Below are positions 48,773-59,729 of a stretch of DNA of 64,000 nucleotides, in pieces; the first letter of the stretch is position 1; every line of letters begins with the position of its first letter. A program made the position numbers and the translations under genes. The DNA comes from Lepus europaeus. Taxonomy: Eukaryota; Chordata; Mammalia; Lagomorpha; Leporidae. Below the pieces are notes generated by a model, which made no database searches, was not told the origin of the DNA, and saw only the letters and a list, made by a program, of their open reading frames with translations. The stretch is from positions 42,353,409-42,417,408 of the forward strand of contig NC_084830.1 of NCBI RefSeq assembly GCF_033115175.1. Reading direction: 5' to 3'.

Positions 48773-49734
48773 TTTGCCTATACTAAAGCAAAATCTTCAT
48801 AGTATGAGTAAAACAATTTGTCCCTTATTTGCGGGTGGAAAAACAAACTTTCTAATTAATAGCTTTTTTTCCCAGAAGCATTGAGATGATCTTATATGAG
48901 TATATAAGAAAAACACAATGTTAATGTGCACTCCACAGTACATACTGTGAAGAATGAAGGCCTGGGATAGGAGAAAACACAGTTCAAAAACTTCTGAAAA
49001 ATCACACAATCCTTTGTTATGGATTTATTTATCTACAATGAGTTTGGGAGTTTGAATCACTTCTCGATCAAAACACTTGACCATTGGGTGAAAAGTTTGA
49101 ACTTCCACTGCCAGGGTGCCCTTCCCTGATGTGAGCCCTGGGGGAAGATGGCAAGCGAGACCCCTCCTTTGGCGCTGGCAGTGACGGCCCCCTCCTGCCA
49201 GCACAGTCACCCAGCCCTGGGGAAGACATTGGTGGGCACGGGACCTTTGTCAGGCAGGCCAGCGTGATGGCCTTCCAATAACTCCTCAGCCGGGTGTGGC
49301 ATGGCAGTGGGAATGAACACACAGGGTCCCCGGTCACCACATTCCCTCCTGACCCATCCGTAACCACCAGCATCACTTCTCTCCACTTCTAGGCCTGCTC
49401 GGTATTTTCACCGTCAAGACAGCTCACACACTGGAACTTGAAAATTTCGTAAAAATAGAAAATGAGCAGAACAGCAGAGTGGATGCAAATGGCGGGCAGG
49501 CCCTGCCGCTGAGCCCCTCGGGAGAGAAGGCTGTGTGCAGGCTCTTCTCAGAGAGCTGGCATCCCCCACTGCTGGTCTTGGGCCACCATCAGTGTGTGGC
49601 AAGCATACAGCTCACACACGTCCCGTGTGGACAATTAGGTGAATTTTATGCCAGACGTTTCAGCCAGAAATTACTTTGGGTTGTGCAAAGTAAAAGGTAG
49701 AGGCACTAATTGATCACAATTTGTGGTGGCTCTG

Positions 49735-49852
49735 TCTACACCTTGAACTTGGACTTGCCAGCCTCCAGAACTGTGAGCAGTGAATTTCCATGTATCAGTT
49801 ACCCAGTCTGTGATATTTGTTATAGCAAGATAAATGACTTATAACAAGAGCT
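49735..49852 (+). mobile_element. LTR 3' end (MLT1/MST-like)
   Basis: cagcctccagaactgtgagc, acccagtctgtgatatttgt and tatagcaagataaatgac are the familiar 3' end of ERVL-MaLR LTRs. No retroviral coding sequence. Confidence 0.75.
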
Positions 49853-49859
49853 TCACTTC

Positions 49860-51020
49860 AAAAGGTGGGTTCGTCCAGTTCTAGCTGCCGAAAGCAGTTG
49901 TCAGATACGTAGGATATAGGATGGCTGTGTCCTCCATAGCTAGAGTAGAATGGCTCAGGGCTTTGCTCTGACACAGACATCACAATTTTCTACAAGTGGA
50001 AATGAAACCACAGGGAGCCCATCTTGGGAGAGCTCTGGTAGAGTTCCGGAGGAGATGTGCTTTGCTTTTGTCGGAATGATTCCCGGGGTTTATTTTCAGA
50101 TTGCTGTGAGAGTTAAGATCTCTCTAAGCCAGCGAGTTCAGTTCAGTTCAGTTGGAATCCCTGAAGGGAGCTAAGCTCCATTCTGGGGTGGAAGTGAACT
50201 CTGTCACAACACAGACTACTGGAATCTTCTAAGCTGCCCATTATCTGGACCAAGCAGACACCCCTGGGGCCTTCTGGTACCAGCATGAACCCTTAGCTTC
50301 TCCTTTGCTGAGACTTAACAACCCTTCACTAGCGTGGAATACTGAAGAGTGAGAAAGGAAACCCAGGGCCTCAAAGGAATGGAAGACAAGGCCGGGCTGT
50401 CCCGGGCTATGGGCTTTGCTGGTGTTACCTTCTCTCTTTCCTTACCTGTCTCAGGAAGGTATTTATCAACTTATTGACTTGCAGAGTTTCTGGTGCTTAT
50501 TTTGAAGAATAAAGTTCATGACCACATATGTGCACATCAACCTATCACAGGCCCTTAGATGAGTTTTCATGGACATTTTTGATGACAGTGTTTTTAGGGA
50601 GGTCATTTCTTAGCAGCTTTGGAATTCAAGTTCTCATGCATCCTACAGCCCCAGTGGGATTTTTCTTTCAACTACCTAATAGCCCGGATCTCATTGGCCA
50701 GTTATCTGGGGGCCTGGAGAGCTCAGGCACTCCTCCTCACCTGCAACCCCAAGCCCAGAGGTGATGCCATCAAGGCAGCTGGCACCAAGCGATGGCCGCA
50801 GAGTCTTCGCCCAGGGAGGCGACCCAAGAGTGACGCATGACATTTTTCTACACTTTCTATAGTGGGTGGAAGAGGCTCCCGGGGACTCTCACTATCCCCT
50901 GATCTGAATTCTGAGCTAGCTTCTGTCTCAAGCTCTCTGTGTGGGCTTGGTCTAGGCAGGCTACCTGCCTCCGGGTCCCCCGACCCCACCCTGCTACTCC
51001 CCCTTCCCCATCTTTCCCTC
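49860..51020. other. Intergenic sequence, nothing recognised
   Basis: No SINE or exon is recognised. It includes a short tandem of gttca near 50140. A long minus-strand frame starting near 51409 is treated as chance. Confidence 0.4.
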
Positions 51021-51240
51021 CGCAAAATTACCTGTAGGAGCCATGTGTGGGCTGAACCGGTTATTCTGTGTTCTACTTGTCCAAGTTGGGAACTACATTT
51101 CCCAGAAGCCCCCTCTCCTGTATGGTTCCAGTTGAGAATTAACCCAAGGGGAACCTTGCATGAAAGTTGGGAGGCCGAGGAAGGGAACAGCCGTTGCTTT
51201 CTGGAGGTCTTTGCACAGAGTAACAGGTGGACGCAGAGGG
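51021..51240 (+). repeat. Unnamed repeat, copy A (with SBS-like motif)
   Basis: gtgtgggctg, ttctgtgttctacttg, aagttgggaactacatttcc and ggttccagtt are matched by the reverse complement of 51850-52066. The family is not recognised. Confidence 0.75.
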
Positions 51241-51849
51241 GCCCAGAGACGCCAGCTTGCCCTTGACCCCTGCTGGCCCTGACCACCACAACCCTGGGGC
51301 CACCGCCACATGCCTGGAGAAGGACTCCCAGAAGCACTTGTCCACAGAGGCCACGCTTCCACTGACCTCTCCCCCGACCCCACGTGGACTTCACAGAACC
51401 CTCAGACAAACGTGTTCGTGGCTTTGATCATCCGACATCTTCATTCAAACATCAACTTCCTGGGCTCCCATGACTACCGTGTAAGGTAGAGTTCCTGCAC
51501 TACATCTGGTATCCTGTGACCCACACTCTCCTGCTCCCCGACCGAGGCTGGCATTTCCCACAATGCACAGCATTTGCTTAGGCCTTTGCAAAAAGCAGTC
51601 CCTTACCAAACAATCAGTTACTTAGTTTTGGAAGGAAAGGTTAATTGGGCCGAGGAGCTGTATGCACCCATGTCACATACATGACTTCATCTGACATCTG
51701 TGTGAAAATTGTGGGCTTCTGGCATGCAGGGCTCGGTGCAAAGAGAAACAACGCATGGCCGTTGCAGCGTGGAGCCAAGCTCACTTCTGCTTTCCTGGGT
51801 TCCAGCTGTTTTCTCAGCAACTCCAGAAATTCAAGGTCTTAGAGGTTTC

Positions 51850-52066
51850 CTTGGCAGTTAGCACAGGGTGAGAGATCCCCTTCTGAAAGGTCTCCTTGGA
51901 TATTTTCCACTTGTGCTTCTTGCATCAAATGTTTTCCTGCAAGGATCTGAGTAAATTCTAAACTGGAACCCGACAGAAGGGATTCTGGGAAATGTAGTTC
52001 CCAACTTAGGCAAGTAGACAGAACAATGGGTGCAGCCCACACACGGGTTCTCACAACTTATTCTGC
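51850..52066 (-). repeat. Unnamed repeat, copy B (inverted)
   Basis: Reverse complement of copy A with scattered substitutions. It shares a 23-base block centred on the actacatttcccagaa motif. Confidence 0.75.
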
Positions 52067-52694
52067 AGATGACAAATAGTATTCTCCTAGGCATCAAATT
52101 TTCCCCCAAACAATGCAAGGCCAGGGAGAATAATAGTTTCCCCCTGCCATTAGCAAGTAAGGCTTTCCTGGTGGTTTATCTGTGGCTCACAGCAACACGC
52201 ACTGGTCTCACATCCTGTGGCTTACTCACCCAGGGGTTATGCTTGAAGACCCCTGTTACACACAACACCTGATTCCTGCCAGCCTGCTGAGAGGAGGGAA
52301 GCCCCTTGAGGCAGCACCTCCCAGGAGCATGGCGCCCTCTCACGGCCAGTTGCCAGTACTACAGCAAACCAAAGTGCACCTGGCGAACAGAAAGATCTTA
52401 AAAGCAAGAAGAATCCTAGCTTTACACGTACAGTGTGTTTTAAAAGACACTCCCCCCCCCCAATTCCACAATGTCTCTTCTACACACACAATGGACAACA
52501 CCAGGGTGGCTGTTAGAGCACTTTGAGCTTCGTCTGCTAAGTGCACAGGTACAATGTGTTTGAAATCTGTGTTTTCTAAGACTGTACAGCAACACTGAAC
52601 TAATATAACCACTCTTCTCTCCCCTAACAAGAAGAAAACTCCATAAATGAAAATCCTACCCGAAGCAGATGTTTTCTTCCATCCATTCACTCAC

Positions 52695-52885
52695 TCAGTC
52701 GTATCTAATACGGTAGTGCTCCACTCAGCCTTGGCTGCACGTTAGAAGTGTCTGAGCAGCTTTAAAATGTGCAGATGGCTGGGCCCTGCTGCAGAACTGT
52801 CTGTACTTGATCTTGGTCATGCATTGGGGTTTTGAAGTTCCTGGGTGACTGTGACATGCTGCCAGGGTTGAGAACCACTAAGTAA
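52695..52885 (+). mobile_element. hAT-Charlie MITE (MER5-like)
   Basis: ccttggctgcacgttagaag, gcagatggctgggccctgc and cagggttgagaaccacta are inverted-end signatures. Confidence 0.75.
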
Positions 52886-52953
52886 TGGTAACGAGGAGGA
52901 AGAGTGCTTTACCTGAAAACAATGAAGTTGAAGCTTTAAGAAATCTTATGTCA

Positions 52954-53262
52954 GGGCTGGTGCTGTGGTGCAGTGGGTTGAAGCCCTGGCCTGCAGAGCC
53001 AGCATCCCATGTGGGCACCTGTTCGAATCCTGGCTGCTCCACTTCTGATCCAGCTCCCTGCTAATGGCCTGGGAAAGCAGTGGAGGATGGCCCAAGTCCT
53101 TCCCAGAAGAAGCTCCTGGCTCCTGGCTTCATATTTTCTCAGCTCCAGCTGTTGCGGCCACTTGGGGAGTGAACCAGCAAATGGAAGACCTTTCTTTCTC
53201 TCTCTCTTTCTTTCTACCTCACTCTGTAACTGTCTTCCAAATAAAATTAATCTTAAAAAGAA
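52954..53262 (+). repeat. CSINE, sense copy (cagtgggtt head type)
   Basis: ggctggtgctgtggtgcag head, gttcgaatcctggctgctc box B, tail aaataaaattaatctt. Confidence 0.9.
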
Positions 53263-53265
53263 GTC

Positions 53266-53680
53266 TCTGTCAGGCTGGAGAATAGTCCCCCGAATATGTC
53301 CATGCCTAATCCCCAAAACCTATGAATATGGTGACTTGTATATTGTGTGATCAAGCCACAGATCTTGAGACAGAGAGATTATTCTAGATGATTGACTTGT
53401 GCACCATTTAAACACAAGAGTCCTTATAAGGAGGCAGGAAAGTCGAAGTTAGGGAAGATATGAGGACATAGGCATGTCAGAGAGGAGAAAAGATGCTATC
53501 CCGCCGGCATTGGAGTTCACTGGAGTTGGAGTTCTTATTCCAGGGATGTTTTGAAGACCCCTCAGGGAGGCTTCCCTTGCATGGGCGCCTCCTAAGGCCC
53601 CAGGAGGGACTCAGGAGATAATGTCCCATGGTCATACGCTTTGGTAAATCTTGCAAACTTAGACTATTTTAGCTGCAATG
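53266..53680 (+). mobile_element. Probable LTR fragment, class uncertain
   Basis: atgtccatgcctaatcccca, gatcttgagacagagagatt, gagtccttataaggaggcag in this order match a frequent eutherian repeat that I cannot name with certainty. Confidence 0.5.
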
Positions 53681-54927
53681 ACTGAGAGTGCTGCCTCTTC
53701 CTACTCAGACCTTCCAAGGCACTCTTCCCTGGATATAAGCATTTTGGGGCTCTGGCCAAACAGGAATACACTGGGTATACTTTGGTTTGCATTTAGCGGG
53801 ATATACTCACGTAGCTCATGGTCACCCTCGTGCAGCAGTAAGTTATTGCTGGAGTGTAGGAACAGCTTCCGTGCAGGCTCCTAACAGCTAATGCGTCAGA
53901 GTCCCCAGGTGTGGTGACGCCAAGGATTCATAGAACACGCTTGGCTTGCAGCTCATCCCCTTAATCTCATCAGATGAATAAAAGCTAAATTTTGCAGATT
54001 GAACAAAATGAATCAATTCACGAGAGAGGTGAGCTTGAAAACAAGTAGTGGACGGGCTCTCAGGTGAACACTAGGACAAGGCTTAATTGCCTTGCTGATT
54101 TGACATAATTTTCAGGCATCCCTGGAGGCGATAAAAACTCAATACATGATCCCTTGGAAGACATCAATGACAAATTGGCTAATAAATGTCATCAATCCAA
54201 AGAGTAATGTTTGATTAGTTACTGCACAAGAAAATGTGAAATATCCTAGGATCTCCCAATTGTTATATGGAAGAAATGTGGTCATGCATTCCTTAGATCT
54301 GACAGTAACCCTAATCATAGACATGACATCATCGATAACAAGCTCTCAGCCTGAGTGGATGGCCCTTGAATGGATGGGTGAGTGGTGCCAGAATCCAGAG
54401 AAGAGACTGTTACCGTGCAGGGGACGTCTCCCTGGCTGCAGGGTGGGAGCTGATAAGCTAAGAAAAGGTATGTGTGTGTGTGGGGGGGGGGTATGTCTCA
54501 ATGTCTCAGTAAACGAACTTCCCCATTGTTAGCTTTGACTGAACACATGTTGCAAAAAGGCAAGGGATCCTACAAAGTGGAATGTAAATCACTCAAAAAA
54601 AAAAAAAACCCATATTTTTGTAAAATTTAAAACTCAGGGTTATGGGTTAAGATGAGGTCACTTGGGTTCTGTAGTTCCACAGTCGCAGTGAGCAACTTTG
54701 ATTAATTGATGCTTAATAGCAAACTAATACAACCGTCCCTGCCCTTGAGGCCTCCATTTAGCCGAGGGGATGGGATGCATATCCAGAAAGGGCTGTGAAC
54801 AGTGCAGAACGCTCCAGGACGCGGATGGAGGAAGGCAACGCCTTTCCTTTCGGAAGCCGACCTACAGAGCGGGCTCACCTGTGTGTCTCGGACCCAGCGC
54901 GGGCCCAGCGGCTGTGCGGGCCTCCCA

Positions 54928-54941
54928 CCTGCAGGGGGCGC
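54928..54941 (+). promoter_or_regulatory. CTCF-type motif in CpG island
   Basis: cctgcagggggcgc matches 13 of 14 positions of the CTCF core, in the same orientation as the site at 46375. It sits about 50 bp before the G-run and GC box of the putative promoter. Confidence 0.55.
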
Positions 54942-54977
54942 GCCCGCCGCGGCGGCGCGAGGCCGCTCTGGTCCAGC

Positions 54978-54994
54978 GGGGGGGGGGGGGGGGG
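54978..54994 (+). repeat. 17-base G run
   Basis: An uninterrupted G homopolymer lies immediately upstream of the GC box in the CpG island. It has G-quadruplex potential and its length is probably error-prone in assemblies. Confidence 0.9.
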
Positions 54995-55009
54995 CGGAGC
55001 TCGTCCTGC

Positions 55010-55098
55010 CTCGGTGGCTGGCCGGTCCCCTCCTCTGCCGGTCTCCGTCACGGCCAAGGTGCTGCCGCTGTCGGCGTGGTCGCTCGTCCGAGTCGCAG
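55010..55098 (+). other. Candidate noncoding first exon (ANKRD46?)
   Basis: Downstream of the GC box the sequence has no ATG up to a good donor, gtcgcag|gtacctg, at 55098/55099. This fits a 5' UTR exon. The start is a guess placed just after the GC box; only the donor is a definite signal. Confidence 0.4.
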
Positions 55099-55673
55099 GT
55101 ACCTGGGCCGGGCCCCGCGGGCAGCGCCTGGGCCGGAGCCACTGCTGCCTCCCCTGCTGGCCCCGAGGGACCGGAGAGCCCGGGTCCTGGGCCTGGCGGA
55201 GGGGCCTGCGGGGCGCGGGGCCTGGGTCTCGCACCCTGCGCTGAGGCCGGGGAAGCCGAGTGGTGGTGGTGCGGGCCGGAAGGCGGCCCGCGCGGGTTCG
55301 CGGTGACTTCTACGGGGTGAAGCCGGGGGGGATCGTGTTAACACTGCAGGCCGAGTGTGCCTTATCCGGAGAGCTGGGGGCCAGAAGTGTGTGTGGAGTG
55401 CGGAATATTTGCCTACGCAGGCTGCGGCATCCCCGGGAGGGGACCCTGGGCTGTGCACTGCAATGCGTTTGTGTTCCGTGCAGCCGCTGTGCACATAGCC
55501 CGAAGGTCTTTGTGGCTTGCTCGCCTTTTGACTGCGGCGGGACGTGGCGTCAGGCGTGGAGTTTTGCGGCTGTGGCGTCCTGTGTCTCTGCTCGCACAAC
55601 CTCAGAGGTTGAAGCAGCGGGGGTTGCGGTCTAGGGATGCTCAGCGTCTACACCAGGAGCTCTCTGCCGGGGG

Positions 55674-55796
55674 TGTCAGTACCTGGGACCTTTATTGCAT
55701 CCCGACAGCAACCCTCAGCCGCCGTTTCTGTTTTGCAGAGAGGGAAACTGAGGCACGGAGTGTGCGACTTGTCCGAGACTTGACGGCTGGCGGAGG
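55674..55796 (+). repeat. MIR-like fragment with exon-like signals
   Basis: gttttgcagagagggaaact followed by gaggcacggag and cttgtccgag matches MIR (ttttacag..gaggaaactgaggcac). It carries an acceptor and a donor. Confidence 0.6.
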
Positions 55797-55866
55797 GTGA
55801 GTGTGAGCTGAGCCTCGGCTGCCTGCGACTGTTGCCTGTGCACACGTGTTCGCGTTCTCCTGGCTG

Positions 55867-55883
55867 TGTGTGTGTGTGTGTGT
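55867..55883 (+). repeat. (GT)n, short
   Basis: About 8 GT units after ctggct. Confidence 0.85.
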
Positions 55884-56569
55884 GATTTATAGCCTGAACG
55901 ACGTCTTCCAAGGTTTATGGTTGCGGCTGTACACGTTACCAGCTCCTCCCCAGTTTAACGGGAGTCTAATAAAACTTCCCTCATTAGGGGTTATAGAGAT
56001 TAATAAAGCCCTCACTGCCCGGTGTGATGGACTCGAAATAGAGATGAGTTTTGGATGTGAACTTGTGTACATGGCTTTCCAACACCGTGTGATTTCTTAC
56101 CGTTGTAGTAAGTTCCCTTCCGCCTTTTCAGTCTTAGGCTAGCAGCATCAGAGAGGGTGGGAGATGTTTCAGCGATAGTAAGTTGCTATTTTCAGGGTTT
56201 AGGAAGGGCAGCGGGGAGAGGCTGTGAGGCGAAGAGCAAGGACCAGAGTTGGTAGCCTGTTATTTAGAGCAAATTGAGTAACTTACTGTGGGAGGCACAG
56301 GATTTTCAGAGTTCCCTCATTGTTAGGATGGAAGTTTTATTTCCCATTGTTGGCTGTTAGAGTGTCCCAGATCTCTTAGTGCTGTCAGGATTTCTTTATT
56401 TGCATAGGTCAGCATTTATATAGCAGATTTACTTTCTTAGCTTCCTTTCGTAGCCAGGCGCTGCCCTGAACACTGGGATTGTAAGAGTGAGCCAAGCAGA
56501 GTCGTCCTCATTTCGCTGGAGGTGATGGAGGTGGGGGCAGTAAACAGAATAACTTTAAAAAAAATCAAA

Positions 56570-56895
56570 TCACCACCTGGTGTGGTGCAATGGGTTAAGC
56601 ATCTGCCTGCAAAGCCGTCATCCCATATCTGAGTGCTGGTTCAAGTCTTGGCTCTGCTCCTGATCCAGCGCGCTGCTAATGTGCCTGAGAAGGCAACAGG
56701 AGATGGAACAAGTCCCTGAGCCCCTGTCACCCATGTGGGGGATCCAGCTGGAGTTCCTGGCTCCTTGGCTTTAGTCTGGCCCAGATCTGGCTATTGTGGC
56801 TATTTGGGGAGTGAACCAGCTGGTGGAAGATCTCTCTGTGTGTCTCCCTTCCTCTCGGTTGCTCCACTTTTCAAATAAACATATAAATCCTGTTT
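56570..56895 (+). repeat. CSINE, old sense copy
   Basis: tggtgtggtgcaatgggtta head, gttcaagtcttggctctg, tail tcaaataaacat. Confidence 0.85.
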
Positions 56896-57738
56896 TTTAA
56901 AAAAATCAATCCAAACATATGCAGTCAGATGGTGCCAGTTACTAAGAAGAAAGATGGAGCAGTGAACGGGCACAGGAAGTACCAGGGAGGGAGCAGGTAC
57001 ACTTCTAACCTAAGGAACCGTGCCGTGGAGAACACCGCTGAGCAGAACCGAGGGAACGTGGGACAGCGGGGCAGCTCCCAGGGGAAGAACACAGCGGGCA
57101 GGTGCAGAAACCCAGAAATCCCCCGTCTTGTTGGAGGAGCAGCAGCAGGAGGGAGGGAGCTTTGTACACTGAGTACAGTAGCAGGAGGTGGCTGGAGGGT
57201 GTTGTTCAGAGGGATGAGGGACCCTGGCTTGATGTGTTTCACAATCACCGTGGCTGTTCTGTTCAGAGTGGACTATGAGGGCAAGGGTGGAAGCCGGGAG
57301 ACCAGTTAGGAGGTGGGTGCACTGATCCAAGTGAGAGATGACGGTGACTTAGAACAGGTGGTCGAGTTGAGGCACAGCAGCCCCCATGTGTCTGTGTACC
57401 AAGTCCCCAGTAGATGCATGAAAACACAGTGAGTCCCAAACCCTACGTACAGGAGTCTGTGTTTTTCCTATCCGTAATACCTGTGATGACAGTTAATTTA
57501 TGAATTAGGCACAGTAAGAGGTTAGCAGCAGTGACTACTCATAAAATAGGACAATTAAAGTAACTCCTGGTACTCACAAGAACACTTTGAGAGACTGAGG
57601 GAGAACACCTGGTTGGTGTGGTTTCAAGAGTAACGACTGGCAGAGGACTTGGAGGTGCATAGACAGCACTTTGCAGGGAGTTAGCATAACTTACTCATAT
57701 GTATAATATTCATGTATAAAATATATTTTTTATTTAAG

Positions 57739-58030
57739 GATTGATTTATTCATTTGAAAGGCAGAGTGATGGAGAGGGAGGGAGAGACAGAGAGACAAAT
57801 CCACACACTGGTCCACTCTTCAGATGGCCACAACAGCCAGGCCAGACTCTATCCATCCAGATCTTCCACTTAAGTGGCTGGGACCCAAGAACTTGGACCA
57901 TCATCCACTGCTTTCCCAGGCACATCAGCATGGGGCTGGATCAGAAGCCAGTAGCTGGGACTCAAACTAGCACTCTGCTATGGAATGCTGGTGTCACAGG
58001 TGGTGGCCTAAACCACGTGTCACAGCGCTG
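57739..58030 (-). repeat. CSINE, shortened
   Basis: ggattgatttattcatttg start. The middle is shortened between cagcca and ggcca; ends gcgctgctcc. Confidence 0.82.
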
Positions 58031-58104
58031 CTCCTCTTGCATGAAATATTTGAAAGCACTGGAGTCATTCCCACAGAATATGATCTTTGTTTCTTTTTTT
58101 TAAA

Positions 58105-58400
58105 GATTTATTTTTTATTTATTTGAAAGGCAGAGAGCGAGCCCTTCCATCTGTTGGTTCACCCCCGAAACTACTGCAACAGCTAGAGCTAGGCCCAGGT
58201 GAGGCCAGGAGCCCAGAGTTTCCTCCAGGTCTCTCACATGGGTGCAGGGACCCAAGCACCTGGGCCATCTTCTGCTGCTTTCCCAGACACATTTGCAGGG
58301 AGCTGATCGGAAGTGGAGCAGCTGGGTCTCCAACCAGTGCCCATACAAGATGCCAGTGTTGCAGGCGGAGGCTTACCCCTCTGCCACAGTGCCAGGCCCG
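58105..58400 (-). repeat. CSINE with almost no GA tract
   Basis: gatttattttttatttatttg then gcagagagcgagcccttcca. Ends cagtgccaggccc. Confidence 0.85.
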
Positions 58401-58725
58401 ATTATTTTTATTTCCAGCTTTAGCTACTTGCAGTTACACTTGGATTATTTTATCACTACTGAGGGAAATAACTGTAGTATCGCTAGCAATAGTATGTAAT
58501 TAATTTTCCAAATGAAGCGTGTCCTTTTTGCACAATACATTTTAGGGCTCATAAAAACACTTGGGTGGACTATGTACCTTTAAGACTAATCTTTGTTCTT
58601 ACCTTAGGTTAAATATTAACTTAGAGGTCCTGCAAAATGTGTATTTAAAAACAAAACACACAGAGAATGAGGGATAGGACTTATTTTGAAATGTGCTTTC
58701 TCAGTAGTATTAAGAACTGACAGGG

Positions 58726-59058
58726 GGCCAGCGCTGTGGTGCAGTGGGTTAAAGCCCTGGACTGCAGCGCTGGCATCCCATATGGGTGCTGGTTCAAGTC
58801 CTGGCTGCTGCACTTACGGTCCAGCTCCCTGCTAATGCACCTGGGAAAACAGCAGAAGATGGCCCAAGTCCTTGGGCCCCGGCACCCATGTGGGAGACCT
58901 GGAAGAAACTCCTGGCTCCTGGCTTTGGATTGGCTTAGCGCTGGCTAAATCCATTTGGGGAGTGAACCAGCGGATGGAAGACCTTTCTCTCTCTCTCTCT
59001 CATTGTCTAACTCTGCCTGTTAAATAAAAATAAATAAAATCTTTAAAAAAAAAAAGAA
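58726..59058 (+). repeat. CSINE, sense copy (cagtgggtt head type)
   Basis: gggccagcgctgtggtgcag head, gttcaagtcctggctgctg, TC-rich end, aaataaaataaa tail. Confidence 0.92.
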
Positions 59059-59427
59059 ATTATGGAAAAAGATCACTGCGAGAAAAAGACGCTTGAGGGA
59101 ATTTGTGTTCTGCAGTAAAACCCAGAGTAAACGCTTAGCTAAAACGACACCGGCTCTCTGGAAGAGGCGGAACTGGTGTGTCGCCGATCCCTATCAGAAG
59201 TACCAGGATCGCATGAACCTGAAAGTGCAGGTCAGAAATGTCCCGGCTCCCCAAGCATCGCTTGTGCATATTTGTGTGTATTATGTCTCTGCAAAAATGA
59301 AGAAGTGTAAAACGTGACCTTTTAAAAAAACAAACTATTGTGTAAACATCAAACACCAATGTTTAACTTCTGAGATTTGACAGAGAATCAGAAGTCTAAA
59401 ATTGTGGGTTTTTTTTTTTTTTTTTAG

Positions 59428-59718
59428 ATTTATTTATTAATTTTAAAAGCAGAGTTACAGGGAAAGAGAGGTCTTCCATCTGCTGGTTCACTCCCCCAAT
59501 GGCCGAAACAGCTAGAGCTGATCTGATCTGAAGCCAGGAGCCTGGAGGTTCATCTGAGTCTCCCACATGGGCAGAGGGGCCCAAGGAGTTGGGCCATCTT
59601 TCACTGCTTTCCCAGGCTATAGCAGAGAAGTAGAGCAGCCGGGACTCAAATCGGCGGCTATATGGGATGCTGGCACTGCAGGCAGTGGCTTTACCTGTTA
59701 CACCACAGCGTTGGCCCT
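59428..59718 (-). repeat. CSINE
   Basis: gatttatttattaatttta start. A short deletion removes ggatcggaag near 59630; ends cagcgttggccc. Confidence 0.88.
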
Positions 59719-59729
59719 TGTATGTTGCC

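Larger units (their letters stand above)
54870..55600 (+). promoter_or_regulatory. CpG island; probable promoter of the next gene (ANKRD46 by synteny)
   Basis: This is the only long stretch dense in CpG and above about 65% GC. It contains a GC box (ggggcggagc, 54991-55000), a CTCF-type motif and a 17-G run, and no TATA box is evident. In mammals SNX31 is followed on the same strand by ANKRD46, whose first exon is noncoding; that order makes this its promoter. No ANKRD46 protein sequence is present in the window, so the gene name is inference. Activity in both directions is possible. Confidence 0.7.

Noticed and set aside
50723..51409. 228-codon open frame on the minus strand
   Set aside because: No splice context, no recognised domain, low-complexity Gly/Ser/Arg content, and it overlaps the non-coding inverted repeat copy A.
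54702..55800. Several overlapping 120-180-codon frames on both strands of the CpG island
   Set aside because: GC-rich DNA lacks stop codons by chance. The frames conflict with each other and have no recognisable domains.
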